Shown here: in pieces, positions 7,895-16,108 of the stretch
Numbering within the stretch: the stretch's first letter is position 1
Layout of the letters: each line of letters starts with the position of its first letter
From: Maritimibacter alkaliphilus
GTDB lineage: Bacteria > Pseudomonadota > Alphaproteobacteria > Rhodobacterales > Rhodobacteraceae
Assembly: GCF_019801605.1 (NCBI RefSeq)
Contig: NZ_JAHVIT010000012.1
Span: forward strand, 1-34,816
Length of the DNA: 34,816 nucleotides
Reading direction: 5' to 3'
Position numbers and translations under genes: made by a program
Notes under the pieces: generated by a model
The model's input: the letters and a program-made list of their open reading frames with translations, nothing else
The model's database searches: none
Told to the model about the DNA's origin: nothing

Positions 7895-8145
7895 TGCCCG
7901 TTCTGTCCTTGCCCGCAACGCCTGTTCCAGTCTCCTGCCGGGCGCTGCCGTGCCGGGCGGGAGTTGCAGAAAAGACGAGATGCCTGAGGTATTAGGGCAA
8001 CAATAGGCGAATCATCGCGAATCGGTCAAGGCGGCGTGATTCGCTTTCTGGGCATTTGCTCCGGATCGGAGGAATTTCCCCTTGGGTCGGCCAGAAGCGT
8101 GACCCTGAGGGCACGGTTTCCATGGGCAGCTTAAACCGGCTTTAA
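7895..8145. promoter_or_regulatory. Convergent intergenic region with CtrA-type site and GANTC/GCGAATC boxes
   Basis: No gene is visible between the zapE terminator and the folC stop. The region holds GCGAATC at 8007-8013 and again at 8017-8023 (10-bp spacing), and inverted as GATTCGC at 8038-8044. The outer two form an 8-bp inverted repeat GCGAATCA/TGATTCGC. All three contain a CcrM-type GANTC site. At 8131-8145 stands TTAA-ACCGGCT-TTAA, an exact TTAA-N7-TTAA CtrA consensus, whose right half is the folC stop codon. Binding is inferred only from the consensus. Confidence 0.45.
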
Positions 8146-9428
8146 CCGTTCTCCCGCAGGATCCGCCCCGCAAGGTAAAGCGAGCCGCAGATCAGCACCC
8201 GCGCCTCGGGCGCTTCGGCGGCGATCCGGGCAAGGGCACCCGGCACGTCCGCGTCCGCGTGGGCGGTCATGCCGACACTGCGGGCCACCTCGGCCGTGGT
8301 CTCGGCGGGCAGGGTTGCAGCCTCGCCGGGGATCGACACCGCGTCGAGGGAAACGGCGTGGGACGCCAGCGGCCGCAGGAAGCCCGCGATGTCCTTGGTG
8401 TTCAGCATCCCGCAGATCAGGTAGGTCGGCCGCGCGGGCAGGCTGGCCAGATGCGTGGCGAGCGCGTCGCCAGCGGCAGGGTTGTGCCCGCCGTCGAGCC
8501 AGAGCTCGATCCCCGGGGCGCTCTCCACCAGAGGACCGCTGCGCAGGCGCTGCATCCGGGCGGGCCAGAAGGCCATTGTCACCGCAGCCTCGCAGGCCGC
8601 CTCGTCGAAGCCGAGGTGGCGCAGTCCGGCGATGGCCATGCCCGCGTTGCCGATCTGGTGCGCGCCGGGCAGGTTCGGCAGCGGCAGGTCCAGCAGGCCG
8701 TTCTCGTCCTGATAGATCAGCCGGCCGCGCTCTTCCCAGGCCGTCCAGTGCTGGCCATGCACCAGCAACGGCGCGCCGAGACGCGCGGCGCGGGCCTCGA
8801 TCACTTCCAGCACCTCGTCGGGTTGGGGGCCGACCACGCAGGGCACGCCCCGCTTGAGGATGCCGGCCTTCTCGCCCGCGATCTCGGCCAGCGTGTCGCC
8901 AAGGAACTGCTGGTGGTCGAGGGAGATCGGCGTGATGACGGTCAGGGCAGGGGCCTCGATCACGTTGGTCGCGTCCAGACGTCCGCCAAGGCCCACTTCG
9001 AGCAGCGTGTACTCCGCCGGCGTGCGGGCAAAGGCCAGTAGCGCGGCGCAGGTCGTGATCTCGAAATAGGTGATCGTCTCGCCGTCATTGGCGCGGTAGC
9101 ATTCGTCCAGTAGCGCGGTCAGCGCCTCTTCGGTGATCAGCTCACCGGCCAGACGGATGCGTTCGTGGAACCGCGCGAGATGCGGCGAGGTATAGGCGTG
9201 GACGCGCTTGCCCGCGCCCTCCAGCCCGGCCCGGAGCATCGCCTGGGTCGAGCCCTTGCCGTTGGTGCCCGCGAGGTGGATCACCGGCGGCAGCTTGTCC
9301 TGCGGATCGTCGAGCGCATGGAGCAGCCGCCAGACCCGGTCCAGCGTCAGGTCGATGATCTTGGGGTGCAGGGCCATCATCCGGTCAAGGATGACATCCG
9401 ACCCCTGCACAGACCCTGCGGCTGTCAC
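8142..9428 (-). CDS. folC: Bifunctional folylpolyglutamate synthase/dihydrofolate synthase
   Basis: 428 aa, a Mur-ligase-fold ATPase that adds glutamate to dihydropteroate and to reduced folates in the cytoplasm. Marks: P-loop [11 protein letters not shown] (residues 51-61), [44 protein letters not shown] and [10 protein letters not shown]. The start is a GTG overlapping the accD stop as GTGA, so translation is probably coupled to accD; an internal ATG-ATG at residues 17-18 is an alternative. accD-folC adjacency is common in bacteria. The stop codon lies in a CtrA-like box. Confidence 0.95.
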   Translation of the reverse strand: MTAAGSVQGSDVILDRMMALHPKIIDLTLDRVWRLLHALDDPQDKLPPVIHLAGTNGKGSTQAMLRAGLEGAGKRVHAYTSPHLARFHERIRLAGELITEEALTALLDECYRANDGETITYFEITTCAALLAFARTPAEYTLLEVGLGGRLDATNVIEAPALTVITPISLDHQQFLGDTLAEIAGEKAGILKRGVPCVVGPQPDEVLEVIEARAARLGAPLLVHGQHWTAWEERGRLIYQDENGLLDLPLPNLPGAHQIGNAGMAIAGLRHLGFDEAACEAAVTMAFWPARMQRLRSGPLVESAPGIELWLDGGHNPAAGDALATHLASLPARPTYLICGMLNTKDIAGFLRPLASHAVSLDAVSIPGEAATLPAETTAEVARSVGMTAHADADVPGALARIAAEAPEARVLICGSLYLAGRILRENG

Positions 9429-10435
9429 TTGGATTTGCCCTTGGCCGGTTTCTCGGCCTTTTTCTCCGGCTCGGGCTTCTCGACCTTGGCGGTTTCCGGG
9501 GCCACGGGCGTGACCAGGGCCGCTTCGGACGCGGGCGCTGCGGTCTCGCTGTCGTCCGGTGCGGGCAGGTCGCCCTTCACCGCCGGCGGCTCTTTCAGCA
9601 GCATCCGGGTGATGGTGATCAACTCGTCGCGCATGTCGAGGCGGCTGGTCACGCGGTCCAGCATCCCGTGGTCCAGGAGGTACTCGGACCGCTGGAAGCC
9701 CTCGGGCAGTTTCTCGCGGATGGTCTGTTCGATGACACGGGGGCCGGCAAAGCAGATCAGGGCGTTGGGCTCTGCGATGTGGACATCGCCCAGCATGGCA
9801 TAGCTGGCCGTGACGCCGCCCGTGGTCGGGTCGGTCAGCACGACGATATAGGGCAGGTCGGCCTCTTTCAGCATCTGGATCGCGACCGTGGTACGCGGCA
9901 TCTGCATGAGCGAGAGGATGCCTTCCTGCATCCGCGCGCCACCGGCGGCGGAGAAGAGCACGAAGGGCCGTTTCAGCTTCACCGCGCGTTCGACACCCGC
10001 GATGATGGCGTTGCCGACGTACATCCCCATGGAGCCGCCCATGAAGCTGAAGTCCTGCGCGGCGGCGACGATGGGCGTGCGCCCGATCTCGCCCTCGGCC
10101 ACCAGCATGGCCTCATGCTCGCCGGTTTTCTTCTGCGCGGCCTTCATGCGGTCCGGGTAGCGCTTCTGGTCGCGGAACTGCAGCGGGTCCGCGATGGGAT
10201 CGGGGACCTTCACCTCGGAGAAGATGCCGCCATCGAAGAGCGCCTTGAAGCGTTCGCGCGGGCTGATCGGCATGTGATGGCCGCAGGAGGTGCAGACGTT
10301 CAGGTTGTCCGACAGTTCGCGGTGGAACAGCATGGTGCCACAGCTGTCGCACTTGGACCACAGGTTCTCGGGAACCTCGCGCCGGGAAAAGATCGAGTTG
10401 ATCCGCGGCCGCACGTAGTTGGTGATCCAGTTCAT
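9425..10435 (-). CDS. accD: Acetyl-CoA carboxylase carboxyltransferase subunit beta
   Basis: 336 aa. It forms, with AccA, the carboxyltransferase that makes malonyl-CoA for fatty acid synthesis. The N-terminal zinc ribbon is visible as CDSCG and CTSCG. The crotonase-like core has the blocks [23 protein letters not shown] and [18 protein letters not shown]. The last 55 residues are a Lys/Glu/Pro/Ala-rich tail of low complexity. The start MNWITNY is chosen over an ATG 20 codons upstream because it is the conserved N-terminus and AGAGGG lies upstream. folC follows with a GTGA overlap; the CPBP pair lies upstream on the same strand, separated by 60 bp. Confidence 0.96.
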   Translation of the reverse strand: MNWITNYVRPRINSIFSRREVPENLWSKCDSCGTMLFHRELSDNLNVCTSCGHHMPISPRERFKALFDGGIFSEVKVPDPIADPLQFRDQKRYPDRMKAAQKKTGEHEAMLVAEGEIGRTPIVAAAQDFSFMGGSMGMYVGNAIIAGVERAVKLKRPFVLFSAAGGARMQEGILSLMQMPRTTVAIQMLKEADLPYIVVLTDPTTGGVTASYAMLGDVHIAEPNALICFAGPRVIEQTIREKLPEGFQRSEYLLDHGMLDRVTSRLDMRDELITITRMLLKEPPAVKGDLPAPDDSETAAPASEAALVTPVAPETAKVEKPEPEKKAEKPAKGKSK

Positions 10436-10495
10436 GCTTCTGGCCCTCTGCTGTTCGCTCTGCCCCCAGATAAGCGGCGGCACGGGGAATTGCAA

Positions 10496-11389
10496 TCAAC
10501 GCCTCAGGGCAAGGCGCGCCGCCAGCCAGCACAGGCCGACGATCCCCAGTTCGATGACCAGCGAGATCGAGACGATGGGCCCGGCGAGGCTCTCTTCGGG
10601 CACCCAGGCGGGCAGCAGCACGTAGGCGAGGCCGGAATCGGGCGCGCCCTGCTCGCCGAAGAAGAGGAAGGAATAGGCGTTGTTCGCGAGGTGGAAGCCG
10701 ATCGCCGCCCCCAGCGAGCCGGTGCGCGCCGTGAGGTCCGAGGCCGCGACGCCGAAGGCGAAGGCCCAGATCACGTATTGCGCCGCATCGGTGGGGTCGA
10801 TCCCGTTCTCGTAATGGGCGAGGGCGAAGACGGCATTGGGCAGCAGAAGCCACGCCGCGGGATGGGCGAAGCGCGCGGCGATCTGTTGTTGCAGCAATCC
10901 GCGGTAGAACAGCTCCTCCGAGCCGGTCTGCACCAGCAGCGCCGCCAGTCCGAGGGGCAGGGCGGCGAGCCAGCCCGGCAAGGCGCGGAACTCGGTCTCA
11001 GGCTCGAAACCGTACCACGGCGGCAGAAGCTCCACCGCGAGAAAGACGAGCCCCGCGGCGAGGAAGACGCGCAGCAGGTCCCGCGCGGCGGTGTGCATCG
11101 GGCCGATCAGGCTGCCGAAGCCGCGCTGATAGAGCCCGCGTGTCACGAGGACGACAGCCCCGCCCATGATCAAGAAGCTGGTGAGTTGCAGGCTCAGCGC
11201 CACCGGGGTGCTGCCGTCCCACATTGCCAGCGCCGCCCCGGGGGCGATCTGCATCAGCCCGTAGTCGAGCGCGGTGATCCCGAGGGTGAAGAGGAATTCC
11301 ACCGCGAGAAAGGCGACGACGATCTTGACCAGCGCCGTGTCGTGACGGGCCGGCGCGATGTAGCCCTCGTGCGGAGTGTAGCCGGACAT
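10496..11389 (-). CDS. CPBP-family intramembrane metalloprotease, copy 2
   Basis: 297 aa with about eight hydrophobic helices. The three CPBP (Abi/CAAX prenyl protease-like) motifs are intact: EELFYRG (EExxxR), FALAHYE (FxxxH) and HLANNAY (HxxxN). These residues form the glutamyl metal-dependent active site inside the membrane. It starts 4 bp after the stop of the upstream paralogue, so the pair forms an operon. The start MSGYTPHEG is preferred over an ATG 20 codons upstream, which lies inside the paralogue. Family members process prenylated or signal-like peptides or confer bacteriocin immunity; the target here is unknown. Confidence 0.85.
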   Translation of the reverse strand: MSGYTPHEGYIAPARHDTALVKIVVAFLAVEFLFTLGITALDYGLMQIAPGAALAMWDGSTPVALSLQLTSFLIMGGAVVLVTRGLYQRGFGSLIGPMHTAARDLLRVFLAAGLVFLAVELLPPWYGFEPETEFRALPGWLAALPLGLAALLVQTGSEELFYRGLLQQQIAARFAHPAAWLLLPNAVFALAHYENGIDPTDAAQYVIWAFAFGVAASDLTARTGSLGAAIGFHLANNAYSFLFFGEQGAPDSGLAYVLLPAWVPEESLAGPIVSISLVIELGIVGLCWLAARLALRR

Positions 11390-11393
11390 GAGC

Positions 11394-12263
11394 TCAGCGC
11401 CGCCGGATCGCGAGGCGGGCCGCACCCCAGAGCACCACGAGCGAGGCAAGCTCGATCGGGATCTGGATGCGCAGGGCGGGATCGCCGGCCGAGATCGGCA
11501 GCGTGTAGAGCGAGAGGCCCGACATCGGCCCCTCCAGCGACAGGATCGTCAGGGCCGAGACGTTGTTGAGGAAATGCAGTGCCACTGCCGGGCCGAGCGA
11601 GCCGTCGCGTGCCGTCAGGTCCGCCGCGATCAGGCCGAAGAGCGTGGGCGAGGCGATGAGCAGCAGCATATTCGCGCCGCCCTCGTTCGGGTTCAGGTGC
11701 AACAGGCCGAAGATCAGCGCCGGCACCACCATCCACACGAGGGGGGAAGAGAACCGCGCGGCCAGCTGACCCTGCATGTAGCCGCGGAACATGAGCTCCT
11801 CGGCGAGGATCTGGACGAAGACCCCGCCGAGCGCCAGCGGCATCAGCCGCAGCCAGCGGTCGAGCGGAAGGTTGGGCTCGGGCTCCAGCCCGCCGGGCAG
11901 GGGGATCAGCGCCAGCGGGATGCCGATGATCAAGGCGGCGAGGAAGGTGCGTCCGAATCCCCGCAGGAACCTGTCGCGCGGGCCCAGCAGGCCCCAGGGG
12001 CTGCGCCGGTGCAGCACGGGCACCACGATGCTGATCGCCAGCAGCAGGCAGAGGAAGGACCACAGCAGCAGCGTCAGCCCGGTGGGCGTGCGCCCCTCGC
12101 CGTCGAACATCATCGGCAGGCCCCAGTGGGACTGCGCGAAGAACCAGCCCGTCATGAACGCCATGTAGAGCCCGCCGATCAGGAGGGTGCCCAGAATCAC
12201 CCGCCACAGGGCCGGGCGGCGTTGCGCGGGGGCGGAGAGGACGTCTTGGGCGGCATAGGACAT
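11394..12263 (-). CDS. CPBP-family intramembrane metalloprotease, copy 1
   Basis: 289 aa, multi-pass membrane protein with the same three motifs as its neighbour: EELMFRG, FGLLHLN and HFLNNVS. Overall order and length match the downstream gene, and both contain the shared block DLTAR(D/T)GSLG near the third motif, so they are diverged tandem duplicates. The start MSYAAQDV is chosen because the upstream ATG extends into a Gly/Arg-rich low-complexity stretch. No Shine-Dalgarno is obvious. Both could be regulated proteolysis or maturation enzymes of the inner membrane. Confidence 0.85.
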   Translation of the reverse strand: MSYAAQDVLSAPAQRRPALWRVILGTLLIGGLYMAFMTGWFFAQSHWGLPMMFDGEGRTPTGLTLLLWSFLCLLLAISIVVPVLHRRSPWGLLGPRDRFLRGFGRTFLAALIIGIPLALIPLPGGLEPEPNLPLDRWLRLMPLALGGVFVQILAEELMFRGYMQGQLAARFSSPLVWMVVPALIFGLLHLNPNEGGANMLLLIASPTLFGLIAADLTARDGSLGPAVALHFLNNVSALTILSLEGPMSGLSLYTLPISAGDPALRIQIPIELASLVVLWGAARLAIRRR

Positions 12264-12396
12264 GAGGCGCACCCTAGCGATGCCCCCGGGGCCCCGCAAT
12301 CGCGCACGTGCGGGCCTGCGGGGGGGCTAAGGGGGGGGCTGGGCGGCCCTCAGCCGGCCTGCGGGCTTGTACGGGGGTGGGGGCTCCTCTATCCCC

Positions 12397-12425
12397 TTGG
12401 CAACTTTCCGGCCTCTTGGCATCTT
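12397..12425 (+). promoter_or_regulatory. Candidate promoter inside a 19-bp direct repeat
   Basis: TTGGCA (12397-12402) and CATCTT (12420-12425) are spaced by 17 bp. The same region is an imperfect tandem repeat: CTTGGCA(A/T)CTTT(C/T)CGGC at 12396 and 12415, period 19. A start near 12432 would give a 28-nt leader ending in the AAAGGAG of the 70-codon frame at 12460. From 12264 to 12395 there is only G-rich spacer. Confidence 0.4.
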
Positions 12426-12459
12426 TTCGGCGGGGGCATCCCCTGCAAAGGAGACCCCG

Positions 12460-12672
12460 ATGACCCTGTCCCACCGCCCGCCGCACCCCGGTTCCGCTCC
12501 GCTTGCGGCGATAGGGAACGGTCCTCTCAGGGGGCTGAGCGGGGCCGATGCCCTCTGTGCCTGGGAACCCGAAGGGGGCCGAACGGCGTTGTTTCCCCAT
12601 GTGCTGCGGGATGATCCATCGCGCAGACGTGATCTGAACTCTTCCGGAAGCGAGGCGCTGCGCCATGTCTGA
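12460..12672 (+). CDS. Possible 70-aa small protein ahead of the lipoprotein gene
   Basis: An open frame begins at ATG 12460 directly after AAAGGAGACCCCG, the best Shine-Dalgarno of the area, and ends inside the next gene (stop at 12670-12672, 8-bp overlap with the lipoprotein ATG at 12665). The product is soluble, rich in Arg, Leu, Pro and Gly, with no motif I recognise. The lipoprotein gene itself has only a weak ribosome binding site, so the frame may serve as a coupled leader or a real small protein. It sits just behind a plausible promoter. No homologue comes to mind. Confidence 0.45.
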   Translation: MTLSHRPPHPGSAPLAAIGNGPLRGLSGADALCAWEPEGGRTALFPHVLRDDPSRRRDLNSSGSEALRHV

Positions 12673-13513
12673 CTGGACCCGAACCCTGACCCGCGGCGCT
12701 GCCGCCGCCCTGAAACCTGGCCTCCTGCTGGGTGCCGTCGCGGCAATGACCGGCTGTCTCGAGGCGCCGCAGCACGGCGGCAGCCAAGCCGGATTCCTGT
12801 CCTCGTCCCAGACCCGCCCGCGCGAGGTGCTGCAGGAGGCCGGCATGGCCAGCGGCGTGGTCAAGGTCTCGCCGCCGGTTGGCTATTGCATCGACGCCCG
12901 CAGCCTGCGCGCCACCCGCAACGGGGGCTTTGCCCTGCTCGCCTCCTGCCGGGTGCTGAGCGCGGGCCAGCAGGGGCAATCCGTCGCGCCGGTCATCATG
13001 ACCGTGTCGGTCCTGCCGCGGTCCGCAGGGGCCGAGATGCCCACCACCGCGGACCTCGCCGCCAGCTTCGCCCCGGCCAAGCCGCTCTGGACGGGCGAGA
13101 CCACGGGCGTGCATGTGGTGCAACTGGCCGCCGGGGGCGATCAGATGGTGCCCAACGCCGATCCGCGGCACTGGCGCGCCATGATGCTGATGAACGATCA
13201 CCTCGTGGGCCTCGCGCTCTACGGGCCTGTGGACAGTGACGTGGTGATTTCCGGCGGGCGGGACCTGCTGATCGACCTGGCCGCGGGCATCCGCAACGCC
13301 AGCCCCACCCCCGAGACCATCGCGCGCCACACGGACACGCCGGAGGAGGCGGCCGAGATCGAAAGCTCGGAAACCCGCGCGGCGATTTCGGACGCGCTGC
13401 CCGACACGATCCCCGATGCGGAGGCCGCCCCCGATGCGGAGGCCGCCCCCGGCGCAGGGCAGGCGGCATCCATCAGCGCGGGCGATCAGGCGAAGCGCCG
13501 CGGTCGGACCTGA
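12665..13513 (+). CDS. Putative lipoprotein of unknown function
   Basis: 282 aa. Residues 1-31 are a lipoprotein signal peptide: Arg at 6 and 10, hydrophobic LKPGLLLGAVAAM, and a lipobox ending at Cys31 (MTGC). The mature part (about 60-210) is a single globular domain with no family I can name. The last 70 residues are acidic and Ala/Pro-rich, with an exact 18-bp coding duplication giving DAEAAPDAEAAP (about 13416-13451). It is predicted to be anchored in the cell envelope. It overlaps the small frame upstream; a promoter in the following gap starts the next gene. Confidence 0.7.
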   Translation: MSDWTRTLTRGAAAALKPGLLLGAVAAMTGCLEAPQHGGSQAGFLSSSQTRPREVLQEAGMASGVVKVSPPVGYCIDARSLRATRNGGFALLASCRVLSAGQQGQSVAPVIMTVSVLPRSAGAEMPTTADLAASFAPAKPLWTGETTGVHVVQLAAGGDQMVPNADPRHWRAMMLMNDHLVGLALYGPVDSDVVISGGRDLLIDLAAGIRNASPTPETIARHTDTPEEAAEIESSETRAAISDALPDTIPDAEAAPDAEAAPGAGQAASISAGDQAKRRGRT

Positions 13514-13588
13514 TTTTCCGGCTCCAAATGACGGACTCAATTCCCGATCCGCAATTCCGGGCTCAAAGCTTTGACCGCAATCCTTGAT

Positions 13589-13617
13589 TTGTCCCATTAA
13601 CCAAATTCGGGTTATGA
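13589..13617 (+). promoter_or_regulatory. Candidate promoter of the DUF6478-like gene
   Basis: TTGTCC (13589-13594), a 17-bp AT-rich spacer and TTATGA (13612-13617) form a sigma70-like promoter. It predicts a leader of about 125 nt before the ATG at 13752. The spacer contains TAACC-N7-GGTTA, a short inverted repeat that could bind a regulator. The rest of the gap 13618-13751 shows nothing further. Confidence 0.45.
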
Positions 13618-13751
13618 TTCCGCGGTCCCTTCCGGGACGCGCCCGCAGACGGCGCACCGCGGGGGCATCAGGGGCGGGCAGGACGGCCCGAGGCAAACAG
13701 GGCACAGGCCGGCACGGCCCTACACAGCGCGGCAGGAACGATCGGGACACG

Positions 13752-14522
13752 ATGGGCAAACAGGGCAGTCTTCTGAGGAACATGCTGGCCGGGCGGGAAC
13801 TGGCCTTCTGGCGCAGCCGCGCGGACGAGGCGGCGACCCTGCCGCTGGAGGCGCTGCGCGCCAGCCGCTCCAAGGCCCGGGCCCTGCGCGGCGAGATCGA
13901 GCGCTTCCTGCGCGTGGCCGAGGATCGTCTGGCGTTGCCGCGCATCGGCTCCTCCGCGATCCTGCTGCCGCACAACACCGACTGGTCCTGGAGGCCCGAG
14001 CTGTGGCGCACGCCGCTGCCGGTGCCGGGGCGGTCCTCGGCCCGGACCAAGAGTGCGCTGGGCGGCGAGGTGACGCTGTTCCATGACTGCCGCCATTCCG
14101 AGCTGACCCTGCGCCAGCTGCGCAACCAGCGCGAGGCCGACCTGGCGCCCTACGGGCTGCGGATGGATGTCTTCGGCTTCGACGGCTCCTTCCTCTCCAT
14201 CGTGCTGGACCTGCCGGGCGAGGTGGCACAGGGCCTGCAGCGCCGCCACCTGATCCGTCTCGACAGCATCATCGAGGTCGAGGCCCCGCTGGAGATCTTC
14301 GCCCGGCTCAACGTCCGCCACGGCCCCAACACGGAGCAGTTCGTGCGGGAGATTTCTCTGGAGCAGACCGCTGCCGTGGTGGAGTTCGACCTTGCCTATT
14401 CGAACATCAACGAAAAGCGGATCGAGAAGGTCTGGGTCGACCTGATCTTCGAGAACCCGCAGATGAACCAGGTCGTGATCCGGGACCTGACCTTCAGCCG
14501 CCGTCCCCGGGCCGAGATCTAA
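13752..14522 (+). CDS. DUF6478-like protein
   Basis: 256 aa, soluble, no signal peptide. I recognise it as resembling an alphaproteobacterial family annotated DUF6478, whose function is unknown. Visible traits: an N-terminal helical, basic segment (SRSKARALRGEIERFLRVAEDR), a Trp-rich stretch DWSWRPELW, then a beta-rich domain with LFHDCRHSELTLRQLRN and FDLAYSNINEKRIEKVWVDLIFENP. The latter alternation recalls carbohydrate-binding or jelly-roll folds, which is only an impression. The start MGKQGSLLRNM is chosen because the upstream extension is low-complexity Arg/Gly. The next gene follows after 11 bp. Confidence 0.65.
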   Translation: MGKQGSLLRNMLAGRELAFWRSRADEAATLPLEALRASRSKARALRGEIERFLRVAEDRLALPRIGSSAILLPHNTDWSWRPELWRTPLPVPGRSSARTKSALGGEVTLFHDCRHSELTLRQLRNQREADLAPYGLRMDVFGFDGSFLSIVLDLPGEVAQGLQRRHLIRLDSIIEVEAPLEIFARLNVRHGPNTEQFVREISLEQTAAVVEFDLAYSNINEKRIEKVWVDLIFENPQMNQVVIRDLTFSRRPRAEI

Positions 14523-14533
14523 GGAGCACGCCG

Positions 14534-14905
14534 ATGAGCGATCTGACCCTCACCAAGACCCGCCTGTCGGAAGGCGTGTGGCAGGGTGTCCTGATGGCCC
14601 CCGGCGGCGCCGTGCCCCGGGTCGAGGCGCAGCACGCGGGCCGTACCGTCGAGGGCGTCTCGGTCACCGCGGGCGAGGCGGCGGGCGAATGGCTGGTGCG
14701 CGTACCGGTCCCGGTGGAGGCGATCGGCGACGGGGTCCATACCGTCACCATCACCGAGGCGGGGAGCGGCGCGGCGCTCGGCGATTTCGCGGTGCTGGCG
14801 GGGGAGGCGCTTGCCGATACGCTGCAGGCCGAGGTGGCGCTGCTGCGCGAGGAGCTCGACATGCTCAAGCGGGCATTCCGCCGTCACTGCAAGGAAACCG
14901 CCTGA
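14534..14905 (+). CDS. Small protein with C-terminal coiled coil, unknown function
   Basis: 123 aa. Residues about 1-85 look like one beta-rich domain (repeated short strands such as GEWLVRVPVPVEAIGDGVHTV), and residues about 90-118 form an amphipathic helix with heptad Leu (LQAEVALLREELDMLKRAF). No signal peptide. AAGGAG lies 8 bases before the ATG. It is 11 bp behind the DUF6478-like gene and is almost surely co-transcribed; the two may form a complex. From 14906 to 15036 I see no feature. Confidence 0.7.
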   Translation: MSDLTLTKTRLSEGVWQGVLMAPGGAVPRVEAQHAGRTVEGVSVTAGEAAGEWLVRVPVPVEAIGDGVHTVTITEAGSGAALGDFAVLAGEALADTLQAEVALLREELDMLKRAFRRHCKETA

Positions 14906-15036
14906 GGCGCTGTGCCTGCGGGCCGGGGGGCTGGTGTGCGGGGCGGTTCCGGCTCAGGCGCCCCCGATCCTGATGGCTCCTGAAGCTGAGGGGCCCTGAA
15001 ACCCGCGACACCTGACGAAGACGCGCGCCGCCGCCG

Positions 15037-15864
15037 TCAGGCCCGGGCCGAGATCACCATGGCGGGCAGGGGCACGATCCAGCGACCCGCGTCATCCTGC
15101 GTGCAGTGCGTGCGCACCTCCGCAGCCATGTACTGCCGGATCGCCGCGGCGTGGTCGGCGGGCTGGCGCCGCATGAGAACCCCCATCCGCACGGTTCCGC
15201 CATGGAAGAGGTCGTAGAAATCCTCGGGCGCCTGCAGGCGCCAGTGACTGTCCACCGGCTCCGCCGCGGGCTCGACAAAGCCCGCCGCGAGCAACGCCGG
15301 AAAGGCGATGGCGGGATCGGCATAGGCATTGGCGTCTGGCGCGGGGGGCAGCCCGACCGCCGGGTCTCCATGCTGGCGCAGCGCCTCGGTCACCGTGCGG
15401 AAGCCGAAGGAGCGCGCCGGCGGCTCCCACGTGGAAAAGGCGATGCGCCCGCCCCGGCGCAGGACGCGGTGCGCCTCGGCCAGCACGGTGGGGGGATCGG
15501 GCAGATGCGGCATCCCGAAGCCGATGGTCACCGCGTCGAAGCTGTCAGGGCCGAAGGGCAGGTCCGCCGCATCGCCTTGCAGGACGGCGGCATCGGGCAC
15601 CCGCGTGCGGGCCAGTTCGACCATGGCCGGCGAGAAATCCAGCGCCGTGACATCAGCCCCCGTCGCCAGCAGCCCCGCGGTGACGATGCCGGGCCCGCAG
15701 CAGAGGTCCAGCGCCTCCATGCCCGGCTCCAGCCCCAGACCGCCGACCAGCGCGGGCACGCACATCGCCGAGGCGCGGGCGAATCCGTCGGTATAGCTGC
15801 GGGCGGTCCCGTCGTCGGACCAGCCCTCGTGCTCGAAGCGGGCAAAGGCGTCGTACTCGGTCAT
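15037..15864 (-). CDS. Class I SAM-dependent methyltransferase
   Basis: 275 aa. Rossmann-type methyltransferase (Methyltransf_11/25 like, UbiE-related). SAM-binding motif I is ALDLCCGPG (a Cys replaces the usual second Gly), acidic motif II is VTALDFSPAMVE, motif III is VLQGDAADLPFGPDSFDAV, and LAEAHRVLRRGGRIAFSTW follows. The C-terminal third (substrate region) gives no clue. The start MTEYDAF is chosen because the longer frame runs through the intergenic region. It is divergent from a lysR gene, so that regulator may control it. Substrate unknown. Confidence 0.85.
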   Translation of the reverse strand: MTEYDAFARFEHEGWSDDGTARSYTDGFARASAMCVPALVGGLGLEPGMEALDLCCGPGIVTAGLLATGADVTALDFSPAMVELARTRVPDAAVLQGDAADLPFGPDSFDAVTIGFGMPHLPDPPTVLAEAHRVLRRGGRIAFSTWEPPARSFGFRTVTEALRQHGDPAVGLPPAPDANAYADPAIAFPALLAAGFVEPAAEPVDSHWRLQAPEDFYDLFHGGTVRMGVLMRRQPADHAAAIRQYMAAEVRTHCTQDDAGRWIVPLPAMVISARA

Positions 15865-16014
15865 CGCTGATTCCGTCCGTCGCTGGGGTGTGTTTGTTAA
15901 CCATAGGTCAACATGCGCCCTGCGCCAAACGCAGGAGGCAGGCCAGCCCCATGGCAACGTCATGGCGCCCCTTGGAAACGTGTTGTTTTCCTGTTGCCGT
16001 GCCTTCAACGATCC

Positions 16015-16038
16015 CAGACAAAACCCCGATATTGTCTG
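16015..16038. promoter_or_regulatory. Inverted repeat, candidate LysR operator
   Basis: CAGACAA-N10-TTGTCTG is a perfect 7-10-7 inverted repeat in the 244-bp gap between the divergent methyltransferase and lysR genes, 70 bp upstream of lysR. Size and place fit a LysR-type binding site. A weaker CtrA-like TTAA-N7-TCAA lies at 15897-15911. No other feature is seen in this gap. Confidence 0.5.
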
Positions 16039-16108
16039 TCCGGTGCCCCGTTCCTGCCTGAATTGACCCCGATAACCTGAGGCCAAGAAGTAACGAGGTA
16101 GGTGACAC

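Noticed and set aside
9668..11569. 633-codon plus-strand frame antisense to accD and the CPBP gene
   Set aside because: Composition is His/Arg/Gln/Gly-rich without any domain, and it is the complement of two clear genes.
10430..12264. Bacteriocin immunity or toxin locus around the CPBP genes
   Set aside because: No small Gly-Gly leader peptide, transporter or toxin gene lies nearby; the neighbours are housekeeping genes.
12300..12390. G-runs as a G-quadruplex
   Set aside because: Runs of G are irregular and expected in GC-rich spacer; no four evenly spaced runs convincingly form one.
13596..13615. TTAACC...GGGTTAT as a CtrA site
   Set aside because: Spacing is 11 rather than 7 and the second half is TTAT; it fits better as a promoter spacer.
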